Shown in pieces: positions 17,860-27,041 of a stretch of 64,000 bases of DNA (the first letter of the stretch is position 1; each line of letters opens with the position of its first letter). Where the stretch lies: positions 124,001-188,000 of the forward strand of contig JBFMGD010000001.1 in the NCBI GenBank assembly GCA_040751775.1, written 5' to 3'. The notes under the pieces are model-generated. The model saw nothing but the letters and a program-made list of their open reading frames with translations. It was not told the DNA's origin and searched no databases. This DNA is from JBFMGD01 sp040751775. Its GTDB lineage: Bacteria; Bacillota; Dethiobacteria; DTU022. Both the position numbers and the translations under genes were made by a program.

Positions 17860-19233
17860 TTATGGTTGAAAAAAGTTTAGTGGATTCACGGGTGTATGCT
17901 GGTACCAGTGGTTCCATTCACCGCCGCCGTTACTACTACGAATTTCAAAGTGGAGGTGGGGCCCCGTGGATCTACCTGTGGACCCGACCCTGGCAATAAC
18001 CTGCCCCTTGGAAACAGTGGTGCCTGCTGAAACCAGGTTCGCACTGTTGTGCAGGTATACAGTCCAGTATTTCCCGTGGTAAATGATGATGTAATTACCT
18101 TGCGGGTAACGGATATACTCTGATATTACTACTACTCCGCTATCCGCCGCAAGCACGCTACTATCGGCAGGAGCAGCAATATCGATCGCCGGATGCCAGG
18201 AACTAAAACCGGCGGTCAATCGGCCGCCTGCTACAGGCCAGATGAATTGACCTGTCCCCATGGACGGCGCGCTGGCTGTACCCCGTTCTACCACCTGAGT
18301 GACAGGATGCTCCAGAACTTTCTCCGACTGTATATTCCGTCCTATCTCGACCCCGTTTTCGCGTGTAACATGGTAGACTACTTCTTTGCTGCCGTCTTTC
18401 CCGGGAGTAATCACCCTGCTCTGCATTGTCCACATACTACTGGTATATGTATAATCGGTATTGAAAGGAATGCGCTCTTCTGCCGTTACCTCTTCCACTG
18501 TTTTCACATGAACAAGAGGGATAACGGCAACGCCGGACGCTTCAGTGTCATCTTCGGCACCGCCCCTGGAAAGAGCAACCAGTTCCCGCGGAGATTCGTC
18601 CTCCATCAAGAGGGAGGCAACCTCTTCGGCTGAATACACTTCTTCCGGCCTTACAGTGCAGCTTGTACTTCCCACCTCTTCAACCAGGGTTGCCTCCAAC
18701 AGCACTATATTATCCGCTTGGCTGACATACGCTTGGCACATCAAATCGATCACTGCCTGAACATCCAACTCTGTTGCCACCGGGACCACCGGTACCTGAT
18801 CAACCGTTACCATCACGGCATCGGTGACCATCGTAATGCTTTGCCGCAGGGCCTCCTTGACGGAAAGTGTGTCTTCTTCTTCACCCGGGCGGTGCTCCCA
18901 TTGCATCGAGATTTCTTCCCGGGGTTCAACCGGCATACCGTAATTTAGGCTACACCGTTCGGTTAGAGAAACGATGAACCCTTCGATTTCGGCGGCATCC
19001 CGGACGTAACCCACTTCCTGGTCACCTACGCAAACCACATAATAAAAGCCGCGCAGGTAGTTATGGAAACCGAGGACCGCCCCTAATAACAGCGAGGCAA
19101 CGGTCAGGTAAAGCGCCCAATGCAGGGTCTTCCCCTTTAACCAACACCGCAGCTTAAACAGTTCACTGTAGCGGTAAGCGCGTCTCAGACGCGCCGCCAT
19201 CGACAGCCGTGGCTTGATATCCCAGGCCCTCAT
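17860..19233 (-). CDS. Membrane-anchored G5-domain M23 metallopeptidase
   Basis: One N-terminal transmembrane helix (about 41-62), then an unassigned external region, then a G5 domain (about residues 250-325, ending HPVTQVVERGT) and a C-terminal M23 domain with HPAIDIAAP and GPHLHFEIR supplying the zinc ligands. This arrangement resembles the Firmicute wall peptidases in which G5 binds amino-sugar polymers. The ATG at 19233 (AAGGAGG, 6-base spacing) is preferred to the TTG at 19239. The gene lies upstream of walR, separated by a terminator. A 12-bp inverted repeat sits about 50 bases upstream of its start. Confidence 0.93.
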   Translation of the reverse strand: MRAWDIKPRLSMAARLRRAYRYSELFKLRCWLKGKTLHWALYLTVASLLLGAVLGFHNYLRGFYYVVCVGDQEVGYVRDAAEIEGFIVSLTERCSLNYGMPVEPREEISMQWEHRPGEEEDTLSVKEALRQSITMVTDAVMVTVDQVPVVPVATELDVQAVIDLMCQAYVSQADNIVLLEATLVEEVGSTSCTVRPEEVYSAEEVASLLMEDESPRELVALSRGGAEDDTEASGVAVIPLVHVKTVEEVTAEERIPFNTDYTYTSSMWTMQSRVITPGKDGSKEVVYHVTRENGVEIGRNIQSEKVLEHPVTQVVERGTASAPSMGTGQFIWPVAGGRLTAGFSSWHPAIDIAAPADSSVLAADSGVVVISEYIRYPQGNYIIIYHGKYWTVYLHNSANLVSAGTTVSKGQVIARVGSTGRSTGPHLHFEIRSSNGGGEWNHWYQHTPVNPLNFFQP

Positions 19234-19279
19234 AAACAACCTCCTTCAGATCAGCCAGGTGTTTAAAGCTGTTTGAGCC

Positions 19280-19316
19280 AAATTGTTAAGGTTAATCAAT
19301 AATTCCTTAACAATTT
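19280..19316. repeat. 12-bp perfect inverted repeat upstream of the G5/M23 gene
   Basis: AAATTGTTAAGG (19280-19291) is the exact reverse complement of CCTTAACAATTT (19305-19316), with a 13-base A/T-rich spacer. On the minus strand, the direction of both flanking genes, no T-tract follows, which argues against a terminator for the FAD gene. It may be an operator or an mRNA leader hairpin. Confidence 0.6.
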
Positions 19317-19474
19317 TTAAGATATCGGAAATAATTCGATAAGGTTAAGATTATTCCTGCTTGATTAAGGGAAATAGTATATACCCTGCCAGGCGCTCCA
19401 AACTCACCCCTCTTGTAGCACTATTATGCAATATTGGATATTATTTACTATACAGAGTGCTGTTATGCTTCCCG

Positions 19475-20875
19475 TTATACTTTGCCTCCCGCGGCAAGAC
19501 GTTTCAGGATTTCTTGAGAAGCAACAACGCCCGACGCTGAAGCCTGGATTAACCCCCTGGTTACACCGGCTCCATCTCCTACCGCAAAAAGGTTTGCTAC
19601 AGCGGTTTCCAGATTGTTGCTCAGAAAAAGCCGGTATGAATAGAATTTAACTTCTACTCCGTAAAGCAGCGTATGACGGGAGTTAACCCCGGGAGCCATT
19701 TTATCCAGAGCTTCGAGCATTTCAATAATCGCCAGAAGATGGCGGTACGGGAGAACCAGGCTGAGGTCACCGGGAGTAGCTTCAGTCAGGGTAGGCTGAA
19801 CCAAACCGCGGCGAATCCGCTCTGCTGTTGATCGGCGCCCCATCAGCAGATCCCCCAACCTCTGGATAATTACACCGTCACCCAACATATTAGCCAAACT
19901 GGCAATATATTTACCGTAGCGAATCGGCTCACTAAACGGCTCGGTAAAAGTTTTACTAACCAGCAACGCAAAGTTGGTATTCGCCGTTCTTTTTTCGGCA
20001 AAGCTATGTCCGTTTACCGTCACCAGACCTTCGTTGTTTTCGGTGACGACCGCACCGTACGGATTCATGCAAAAGGTTCTGACCCGGTCATCAAATGAGC
20101 GAGAGAAATAGACCAATTTTGATTCATAGACCTTACTGGTAAGATGCTCCATCAGAACAGCAGGCACTTCAACCCGCACTCCAATATCTACCGGATTGTT
20201 AACTCCTCTCAACCCGAGCCGGGCTGATTCGCGGTGGATCCATTCCGCGCCGGCCCGGCCGGGACCGCAAACGATATAGTCCGCCGGCACCGTTTCTCCT
20301 GAGGCCAGCTTAACACCGGCAGCCCTCTGCCCCGTGGAGATGATCTCCGTCACCTCCGTACCGGTTTCAATATCAACCCGATCTTCCAGGGCACGGAACA
20401 TTTTTTTCAGAACACGGTAGCAATTCTCAGTACCGAGGTGCCTGATCCGTGCGGGGATCAGGCTCAAAGCCGCGGCCGCCGCTCGCCGCTGCATCTCCTT
20501 TACCGCCTCCGTGTCGGAGCCGAATAAAGTGTCTGAAGCACCGAACGACAAATAGGTTTCGTCAACCTGGCAAATAAGCTCTTCCATGGTCCTGCTATCC
20601 AGATATTCGCTTAAAACACCGCCAAACTCCGGTGTCAGAGTAAGCTTGCCGTCGCTGAACGCGCCGGCACCACCCCAGCCGCAGGTAATCGCGCAGGGAT
20701 GACAGCGTTTACAACCGCCGTATTCACCTTGGGTGGCACAGCGGCGCTTTTCCAGAGAGGCTCCTTTATCCAGCAGTAAGATGCTGGCTTTACTGCGCCG
20801 GCTTAATTCCAGCGCGGCAAAGATGCCGGCCGGCCCTGCGCCGATAATAATCACATCGTATTTACGATTGTTCAC
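19475..20875 (-). CDS. Uncharacterised FAD-dependent dehydrogenase (COG2509-like)
   Basis: Rossmann FAD motif GAGPAGIFAALEL at residues 12-24, then a cysteine-containing region (CATQGEYGGCKRCHPC), then CGWGGAGAFSDGKL, which is characteristic of this broad family of putative oxidoreductases. The C-terminus has the second FAD contact (LFAVGDGAGVTRGLIQASASG). 466 residues. The substrate is unknown. Begins with GTG one base after the dnaB stop, so it is probably in the rplI-lonC-dnaB unit. The CxxC-like cluster suggests a metal or redox site, which is inference. Confidence 0.85.
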   Translation of the reverse strand: MNNRKYDVIIIGAGPAGIFAALELSRRSKASILLLDKGASLEKRRCATQGEYGGCKRCHPCAITCGWGGAGAFSDGKLTLTPEFGGVLSEYLDSRTMEELICQVDETYLSFGASDTLFGSDTEAVKEMQRRAAAAALSLIPARIRHLGTENCYRVLKKMFRALEDRVDIETGTEVTEIISTGQRAAGVKLASGETVPADYIVCGPGRAGAEWIHRESARLGLRGVNNPVDIGVRVEVPAVLMEHLTSKVYESKLVYFSRSFDDRVRTFCMNPYGAVVTENNEGLVTVNGHSFAEKRTANTNFALLVSKTFTEPFSEPIRYGKYIASLANMLGDGVIIQRLGDLLMGRRSTAERIRRGLVQPTLTEATPGDLSLVLPYRHLLAIIEMLEALDKMAPGVNSRHTLLYGVEVKFYSYRLFLSNNLETAVANLFAVGDGAGVTRGLIQASASGVVASQEILKRLAAGGKV

Positions 20876-20876
20876 C

Positions 20877-22223
20877 CTACCCCTCTTCTTTCATACCCTC
20901 ACGGGCTATATTGGCAAACTTGGTATACCGGTCCAGGAAGTAAAGCTCAACTGTGCCTACAGGGCCGTTTCGCTGTTTCGCTACAATAATCTCAGCCACG
21001 TTGGCTTTTTCCGCATCTCTGTTGTAATATGATTCCCTGTAAATAAAAAGAACCATGTCAGCATTGGCTTCGATGCCGCCTGATTCCATCAAATCGCTTA
21101 AAATCGGCCGCCTGTCCGGCCTCTTTTCCACAGCCCGGCTTAACTGCGAAAGCGCGATTACCGGAATGTTCAGCTCCTTGGCCAGCGCTTTCAACGAGCG
21201 GGATATTTCCGAGAGTTCCTGCTGCCGGTTTTCCGACCGGCTGAAACCGCGCATCAACTGCAGGTAATCGACAAAAAGTATCTCCAACCCTTTCTCCGCT
21301 TTCAGACGGCGCGCTTTCGCCCTTATTTCCATCACGGATAGAGCCGCCGTATCATCAATATAAAGGGGAGCCTCACTTAACGGACCAACCGCCCGGGTTA
21401 ATCTCTGCCATTCATCCTGGGAAAGAAAACCGCGGCGCATATTCTGTGCGTCGATTTGGGCCTGAGCACAAAGCAATCGCTGAGCGAGTTGTTCTTTGGA
21501 CATTTCCATACTAAAAAAAGCAACCGGCTTTTTGTCTTTAACTGCGATGCGGTGAGCTATGTTTAAGGCGAGGGTGGTTTTACCCATACTGGGGCGGGCG
21601 GCAACTATAATCAGGTCCGATTCTTGCAGGCCTGAACTGATATGATCCAGATCAGTAAAACCGGTGGAGATACCGGTCACACCTTTTTTTTCATCAAATA
21701 AACGTTCGATTCGATCAAAAGCCTGCATCAACACTTCTTTTAACGGGGCGAAACCTTGCTGCTTGCTCTGGCGGCCAATCTCAAAAATCTGTTTCTCCGC
21801 TTGATCCAGAAACTCCTCCACGTTTTCGGGCGCCTCATAACAGCGGGTCACAATTCCGGTAGCTGTATTGATCAAAGAACGTAAAACCGATCTGTCCCGG
21901 ACAATTTGTGCATAATACTGGACATTGGCGGCGGTAGGTACAGCATTGGACAAGCTTACCAGGTAGGCCGCTCCTCCAACTTCATCAAGGCAGCGGCGCC
22001 GCTGCAACTCCTCGGAAAGGGTAACCAGGTCGACCGGTTCGCCCCTCTCACTTAAGGCAATAATACCCTCAAAAATTTTTTGATGAGCGGTCCGGTAAAA
22101 ATCCTGTTCAGTCAACATCTCGATAGCGGCGTAAATTGCCTCTTTTTCAATTATCATCGAACCAAGGACCGACTGCTCAGCCTCTAAGTTTTGGGGAGGC
22201 AATCTTTCACCGGCCACAACCAA
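20877..22223 (-). CDS. dnaB: Replicative DNA helicase
   Basis: Hexameric 5'-3' helicase at the replication fork (called DnaC in Bacillus). The N-terminal primase-interaction domain begins PPQNLEAEQSVLGSM. The RecA-type domain has Walker A (ARPSMGKTTLALN), Walker B (LEILFVDYLQLM) and SQLSRAVEKR. The TTG at 22223 is preferred (GGAGG 9 bases upstream), giving 448 residues; an ATG at 22241 is possible. It overlaps the lonC end by 17 bases. The rplI-...-dnaB linkage is standard in Firmicutes. Confidence 0.96.
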   Translation of the reverse strand: MVVAGERLPPQNLEAEQSVLGSMIIEKEAIYAAIEMLTEQDFYRTAHQKIFEGIIALSERGEPVDLVTLSEELQRRRCLDEVGGAAYLVSLSNAVPTAANVQYYAQIVRDRSVLRSLINTATGIVTRCYEAPENVEEFLDQAEKQIFEIGRQSKQQGFAPLKEVLMQAFDRIERLFDEKKGVTGISTGFTDLDHISSGLQESDLIIVAARPSMGKTTLALNIAHRIAVKDKKPVAFFSMEMSKEQLAQRLLCAQAQIDAQNMRRGFLSQDEWQRLTRAVGPLSEAPLYIDDTAALSVMEIRAKARRLKAEKGLEILFVDYLQLMRGFSRSENRQQELSEISRSLKALAKELNIPVIALSQLSRAVEKRPDRRPILSDLMESGGIEANADMVLFIYRESYYNRDAEKANVAEIIVAKQRNGPVGTVELYFLDRYTKFANIAREGMKEEG

Positions 22224-24135
22224 GGTCAGTTCCCTCCTCATTTAGCAGGCCATGCAAAACAGTACGTTGAAAAAAATAAGGCAGCAGATCGGGTACTTTA
22301 CTGGCCGGAATTATTTTCATGTCCGGAAAACGGCTGCTGATGTCGCCCTTGTTTTCTGCAGGGACGATCACTTTTTTAATATCAGCCAAACGAGCACCAT
22401 AGATTTTTTCCATCAAACCGCCGACCGGCTTTAAATAGCCCTGCAGGGAAAGCTCGCCGGTTATGGCACAATCTTGACGCACCGGCAGGCCTTTTACCGC
22501 GCTTAAGATGGCAAGAAAGATCGCGGCGCCGGCTGAAGGCCCGTCAATGTTACCCCCTCCGACCACGTTTAGGTGAACATCAAAATCACCAATTTCGATC
22601 CCAGTCAGCCGACGCAGCACTGAGGCTGCCACAAATACCGAATCGCGAGCCATTGAACCGGCCGTTTCGTTAAAGCGCAGGGTTCCCTTACCAGTTGCGG
22701 CAGTTGGAAACGCTACCGCCTCTATCTCCAGGATGGTCCCCGTAAAGCCATAAACCCCCAGGGCCAGAATCCGGCCGATTTCCGTAACGGGTCCCGCGGT
22801 CGCAGGGCTTAGGGGAAATAGGCGATTGCTTTGCAGCACTTCTTGCATCAATTTTACTTTAATCGGGCAAGCTTTATGACGACCGCTCTTCTTATGCTGG
22901 TCATATAAAGCTCGGCCGTAAACATCAACCAACAGGTTCACCGCCTGGCGCCCTTCATTCGTATAGCGGCTGATCAGTGAAGCTACTTCTGGTTCAATCG
23001 TCAATTTCAGTTTGGCTGCAGCGGCATGGACAATCGCCTCAATTTCCGCTGGCGCCAGAGGTTCAAAAAATACCGCGGCACAGCGGGAACGCAAAGCAGG
23101 TGAAATGGTTTCCGGGGGGCGGGTAGTGGCGCCGATCAGGACAAAATCAGCGGGTGCTCCTTTTTCAAATAACATTTTAATATACTTGGGCACCATGGGA
23201 TCCAACGGATCATAGTAGGCCGAATCAAAGATTACTTTTTTATCTTCCAGGACCTTTAAAAGTTTACTTTGCAGGCTTAAATCCATTTCACCTATTTCAT
23301 CAATAAAAAGAACCCCGCCGTGTGCTTCGGAAACCAGGCCCAATTTCGGCTCCGGGACACCTCCCTCAATTAAATCCCGGCGTGCTCCCTGGTAGATCGG
23401 GTCATGCACTGACCCGATTAAGGGGTTCGCTATTTCACGGGGGTCCCAGCGCAGCGTAGTACCATCGACCTCAACAAAAGGAGCATCTGCGGTAAACGCT
23501 GAACGCTTCAAGCTCTTGATATGACCCAGAGCGAGGCGGGCAGCTGTGGTTTTACCAACTCCCGGGGGTCCGTAGAGGATTACATGGGGCGGATGAGGCG
23601 ACGCCAACTTGGATACCAGGGCAGCAACAGCCTTATCCTGACCGACAATTTCCTCAAGTAAGGCCGGCCGCAGCAGCTCCAGGGCCGAACGCGATAACTC
23701 CAGAGCAAACATTTTTTCTGTTTGCGCATACTTTTTTAAAGTTTGTGAATTTTCAACGCTGCCCAATTCACGGATAACCTGGCGTTTAATTTCTTGCATA
23801 TACTCTTCATGGCGCTCTTCAAGCTTGGCCTTGATTTTATGCTCAATAGACTCCTCCAAGGACTTCCTGGCCAACAGCTCTGCCAGCGCTTCTTCAAGCT
23901 CCTCGATCGCATGAGGAATCTGATCCCCGGAAGGAGCCTCATACAGGGTTGGATTCTCATAGATCAACCTTTGCAGCCCTAGCAGCTGCTGCTCCGGTTT
24001 TCGGGAACGGATCAGCGGCAGTGCCTCCAATTTACCAGCCTTGAGTACCATTTTTTCTGTGCCGTATATATCGTTCACCAGGTCCAGCAAGGCATGAAGC
24101 TGCCTCTGGCAGCGCTTATTACGTTCAAGAGCCAT
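22207..24135 (-). CDS. lonC: Lon-family ATP-dependent protease, LonC/sporulation type
   Basis: 642 residues. An N-terminal helical region, probably coiled-coil (about 75-125), replaces the classic Lon substrate domain. The AAA+ module has Walker A (GPPGVGKTT, about 189-197) and Walker B (GGVLFIDEIGEMD). The C-terminal Lon protease domain has the Ser of DGPSAGAA and the Lys of GGLMEKIYGA, the catalytic dyad. This matches the spore-associated LonC subgroup found in endospore formers between rplI and dnaB. Not the housekeeping LonA. Starts 10 bases after rplI. Confidence 0.87.
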   Translation of the reverse strand: MALERNKRCQRQLHALLDLVNDIYGTEKMVLKAGKLEALPLIRSRKPEQQLLGLQRLIYENPTLYEAPSGDQIPHAIEELEEALAELLARKSLEESIEHKIKAKLEERHEEYMQEIKRQVIRELGSVENSQTLKKYAQTEKMFALELSRSALELLRPALLEEIVGQDKAVAALVSKLASPHPPHVILYGPPGVGKTTAARLALGHIKSLKRSAFTADAPFVEVDGTTLRWDPREIANPLIGSVHDPIYQGARRDLIEGGVPEPKLGLVSEAHGGVLFIDEIGEMDLSLQSKLLKVLEDKKVIFDSAYYDPLDPMVPKYIKMLFEKGAPADFVLIGATTRPPETISPALRSRCAAVFFEPLAPAEIEAIVHAAAAKLKLTIEPEVASLISRYTNEGRQAVNLLVDVYGRALYDQHKKSGRHKACPIKVKLMQEVLQSNRLFPLSPATAGPVTEIGRILALGVYGFTGTILEIEAVAFPTAATGKGTLRFNETAGSMARDSVFVAASVLRRLTGIEIGDFDVHLNVVGGGNIDGPSAGAAIFLAILSAVKGLPVRQDCAITGELSLQGYLKPVGGLMEKIYGARLADIKKVIVPAENKGDISSRFPDMKIIPASKVPDLLPYFFQRTVLHGLLNEEGTDLGCGR

Positions 24136-24145
24136 GTTGTTCCTC

Positions 24146-24592
24146 CTAGCTTTCCTTTTCTACCTCGACGATTACGGTTGCCTTGATGTCCTGGTGTAAC
24201 TTTACGACCACCTGATAACGGCCGACAGTTTTAATCGGTTCCGTCAGGGCTATCTTCTTTTTATCAACCGGGTAGCCTAAATTACTCAGAGCATCCGCGA
24301 TATCGGCTCTGGTCACCGAACCGAACAGGCGTCCCGCATCACCGGTAGGCATTCTGAAGGGTATAACCTGTTGATCCAATGCGGCGGCCCGGGCCCGTCC
24401 GTCTGCTTCCAGGCGTTGATTCTTTTTCTGGGTCAAGGCCTCATGGTGTTGTCTTTCCCGGAGCCGTTGCGGTGTCGCCTCTTCGACCAAACCGCGCGGT
24501 AATAGCATATTACGGGCATATCCTTCCGCAACATCCTTAATTTCACCCTTCTTGCCCAAGTTAGGTAGGTCTTGTTTCAGGATCACTTTCAC
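24146..24592 (-). CDS. rplI: 50S ribosomal protein L9
   Basis: MKVILKQDLPNLGKKGEIKDVAEGYARN is split here: the signature is KVILKQDLPNLG then VAEGYARNMLLPRG, the N-terminal RNA-binding domain. A long central helix and C-terminal domain follow (148 residues). The GTG at 24592 is used, because AGGAG stands 9 bases upstream and the product starts exactly where other L9 proteins do. First gene of rplI-lonC-dnaB; separated from rpsR by a strong terminator. Confidence 0.96.
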   Translation of the reverse strand: MKVILKQDLPNLGKKGEIKDVAEGYARNMLLPRGLVEEATPQRLRERQHHEALTQKKNQRLEADGRARAAALDQQVIPFRMPTGDAGRLFGSVTRADIADALSNLGYPVDKKKIALTEPIKTVGRYQVVVKLHQDIKATVIVEVEKES

Positions 24593-24692
24593 CAAGAACC
24601 ACTCCTTCACCCAAATATATGACGACCCATTCGAAGAAAATATTCATTAATTCGGTCTTTTAAACCCTCTCTCCTGCTTTTTCATCCCAGTG

Positions 24693-24730
24693 AAAAAACG
24701 GTGCCAGGAACAAAAGTCTCCAGCACCGTT
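24693..24730 (-). terminator. Intrinsic terminator after rpsF-ssb-rpsR
   Basis: AACGGTGC (24697-24704) pairs with GCACCGTT (24723-24730), and on the minus strand a T run follows (24693-24698). Ends the rpsF-ssb-rpsR unit before rplI. Confidence 0.82.
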
Positions 24731-24755
24731 ATTATTTTGAACAACGGTCTTTTCT

Positions 24756-24986
24756 TTATTCGGCTGTAAAGGGAAGCAAGGCCATAATGCGGGCCCTCTT
24801 AACCGCCTGTGTCAACTGCCGTTGGTGTCCGGCGCAATTGCCGGAAATTCGGCGGGGCAGTATTTTCCCCCGCTCCGTAATGAAACGCTTCAGCTTTTCG
24901 TATTGCTTATAGTCAACCGATTCAACCTTATCGACACAGAAACTGCATATTTTTTTCTTCGGTTTACGACCCCGATCACGCTTCAA
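24756..24986 (-). CDS. rpsR: 30S ribosomal protein S18
   Basis: 76 residues with CSFC near the N-terminus (C14/C17), a zinc-ribbon remnant of C+ S18 proteins, then the conserved YEKLKRFITERGKILPRR and the ISGNCAGHQRQL signature. TTG start at 24986, with AGGAGG 8 bases upstream. Third gene in rpsF-ssb-rpsR, the classic arrangement that lets S6 and S18 be made together. Confidence 0.96.
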   Translation of the reverse strand: MKRDRGRKPKKKICSFCVDKVESVDYKQYEKLKRFITERGKILPRRISGNCAGHQRQLTQAVKRARIMALLPFTAE

Positions 24987-25000
24987 GTAAACGTCCTCCT

Positions 25001-25411
25001 CTAAAAGGGAATGTCATCTTCATTGACGTGCATTTCATCCCCGGGTAAATCGCCAAGATCATCGGAATCGGATCCCTGGCCGCGAGGCCACTCCAAAAAG
25101 CGAACATCGTTGGCCACGACTTCGGCAGCCTTACGCCGGACCCCTTGGCTGTCTTCATACGAACGGATCTGCAAGCGACCAACTACCGCCACGAGCAAAC
25201 CCTTCTTGAGGTGACTGGCACAATTCTCGGCCAGCTTACGCCAGGTAACAATTGGGATAAAGTCGGCCTCTTTTGTTCTGGTGCCGTCCTGACTGACATA
25301 GGAGCGATCCACGGCAATGGTAAAAGTGGCCACTGCTGTCCCATTCCCGGGTGTGTAACGCAGTTCCGGATCCCGGGTCAAACGACCGATCAGTACAACC
25401 TGGTTAAGCAC
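25001..25411 (-). CDS. ssb: Single-stranded DNA-binding protein
   Basis: OB-fold SSB beginning MLNQVVLIGRLTRDPELRY, followed by FTIAVDRSY and the acidic tail DDIPF, which recruits replication and repair partners. 136 residues. The GTG at 25411 (AGGGG 8 bases upstream) is chosen because it matches the family start; the frame stays open to 25420. Lies between rpsF and rpsR. Confidence 0.96.
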   Translation of the reverse strand: MLNQVVLIGRLTRDPELRYTPGNGTAVATFTIAVDRSYVSQDGTRTKEADFIPIVTWRKLAENCASHLKKGLLVAVVGRLQIRSYEDSQGVRRKAAEVVANDVRFLEWPRGQGSDSDDLGDLPGDEMHVNEDDIPF

Positions 25412-25426
25412 AACATCCACCCCTTT

Positions 25427-25735
25427 TTATTGTTTAACCGGCCTACTGTACTGGTCTTTCCGTACGATCATGTAGCGGATTACTTCGTCATTTACCCGGA
25501 AAAAATGTTCTAACTCAGGGATTACTTCGTGTGGACCGGCATATTGCAGCAGGTAATAATGACCCTCGTGCAACTTGTTAATCTCGTAGGCCAGTTTACG
25601 CTTACCCCAGTCTTCAGCAGACTCGACCTCTCCGCCAAACTTAGTAATCACCGCCTGGAGATTGGTGATCAGCTCTTCTTCCGCTTCAGTTTCCAGGCCG
25701 GGCTTTAAAATAATCATTGTTTCATAGTCAGCCAT
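25427..25735 (-). CDS. rpsF: 30S ribosomal protein S6
   Basis: About 102 residues starting MADYETMIILKPGLE, with AEDWGKRKLAYEI and the EGHYYLLQY strand typical of S6. The ATG at 25735 is preferred; the ATG at 25741 is too close to the GGGAGGTG site. Head of the rpsF-ssb-rpsR operon. A promoter and a hairpin leader lie upstream. Confidence 0.96.
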   Translation of the reverse strand: MADYETMIILKPGLETEAEEELITNLQAVITKFGGEVESAEDWGKRKLAYEINKLHEGHYYLLQYAGPHEVIPELEHFFRVNDEVIRYMIVRKDQYSRPVKQ

Positions 25736-25764
25736 ATTCATTCACCTCCCTTTGGACTAAGTGG

Positions 25765-25831
25765 CCCCACCTCAATGGGTGGAGCAGGGACAGGCCTATT
25801 AAATAATATCATATATTAACTTACGGAGCAA
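25765..25831 (-). promoter_or_regulatory. rpsF promoter and leader hairpin (possible S6:S18 control element)
   Basis: On the minus strand, TTGCTC (25826-25831) and TATTAT (25803-25808) are 17 bases apart. Downstream in the leader, CTCCACC and GGTGGGG (25778-25784 with 25765-25771) form a 7-bp hairpin with a CATTGA loop. rpsF leaders of many bacteria hold an S6:S18-binding hairpin that feeds back on translation; whether this is that motif needs covariance testing. Confidence 0.5.
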
Positions 25832-25853
25832 GAAAAGCATTTGCTTCTCCAGC

Positions 25854-26939
25854 CTAAGCGAGTTTTTCACCCGTCGATGAACGTTCTCCCTGGTTTACGG
25901 GATCGGCATATTGTGGGCTTTCTTTGAGCAGCTCGAGCAAACCCTTGATTATTCCCGCTACCGGTACCGCTATCAGCATCCCCAGCACCCCGGCTAATCT
26001 GCCGCCCGCCAGAATAGAGACAATAATCGTCACCGGTCTTAATTTAACGACCCGCCCCAGCAAAAGTGGGGCAAGTAAAACTCCATCCAGTATCTGAATT
26101 ATCACATATACCGCCAGGATCAGGAGAGGAGCGGGGGTATGTGAAGCAAAACTAAGCAGTATAGCTGGAACCGCGGCAATGAAGGGGCCGATATACAATA
26201 TAAAATTAAACAAGCCCGCCAATATTCCCAACAACAAAGCGTATGGCATACCGATAATATATAACGTTATGCCGGTCACAAGGCCGACCACCGTACACCG
26301 AAGCAGTGAACCCCGTATAAAGCTGCCCACATTATGGTCAACAATACTGATAATCTTGAAAGCCAGAGAACGATGAGCTACCGGAAACAGTTCGGTCAGC
26401 TGTTTACGCACGGCATCAAAGTCATAAAGCAGGAATAAAACAAGAAACAGGACGAAGAACATATCCACCGCTCCCATGGCCAGGGCAAGGGTTGCATCCA
26501 CGATGTATTCCAAAGCCTGGTCGAGCCTCCCGGAAAAGCCCATCAGGTAATCTCTGAACTCCTCTTCCAGGTCCAGGTGCAAGAGCTGTGCCGATACCCA
26601 TTCGAGGTAACCTTCAATATTAGAGACATACAACGGATAATTTGCTGTAATCTCCTCGGCTATTTCAACAAGCTCATAATAAATTATCGGAATTAAGAGG
26701 CCGATTGCCAAAAGGCATACGAGTAAGAAAGCAACAAAAACAACTCCCACAGCCGCACCGTGGGGTATGCGAAATCTTCTTTTTAAATAAAGCAGAAGCG
26801 GGTAGCAAGTGTAAACAACCAGTGTGCTCACAATCAACAGGCTGATTACCCAGGCTATACTTTTGAGCACCCATACCGCACCGGCTATTATAAACAATAG
26901 TAAAACGAACCGATAGGCACCGGACCAGAATTTGTTCAT
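25854..26939 (-). CDS. AI-2E family transporter (TerC/YdbI-like permease)
   Basis: About 361 residues with at least seven hydrophobic segments, in the AI-2E (PF01594) pattern: two or three N-terminal helices, a long soluble loop (about 75-130), then a set of helices including the glycine-rich SILAGGRLAGVLGMLIAVPVAG, highly typical of the family. Members export small molecules or act as Na+/H+ antiporters, and the substrate is unknown. ATG at 26939 with AGGAG 7 bases upstream; the longer frame from 27020 lacks such a site. Confidence 0.88.
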   Translation of the reverse strand: MNKFWSGAYRFVLLLFIIAGAVWVLKSIAWVISLLIVSTLVVYTCYPLLLYLKRRFRIPHGAAVGVVFVAFLLVCLLAIGLLIPIIYYELVEIAEEITANYPLYVSNIEGYLEWVSAQLLHLDLEEEFRDYLMGFSGRLDQALEYIVDATLALAMGAVDMFFVLFLVLFLLYDFDAVRKQLTELFPVAHRSLAFKIISIVDHNVGSFIRGSLLRCTVVGLVTGITLYIIGMPYALLLGILAGLFNFILYIGPFIAAVPAILLSFASHTPAPLLILAVYVIIQILDGVLLAPLLLGRVVKLRPVTIIVSILAGGRLAGVLGMLIAVPVAGIIKGLLELLKESPQYADPVNQGERSSTGEKLA

Positions 26940-27041
26940 CAGGAATCTCCTAGCTAATTCTATTATTTTATGTGGATATTTAATCTCATCTCCAGTAAAC
27001 AAAAATAACTTGTGATGCATTTAAGCGCTTTTTCAAGAGAA

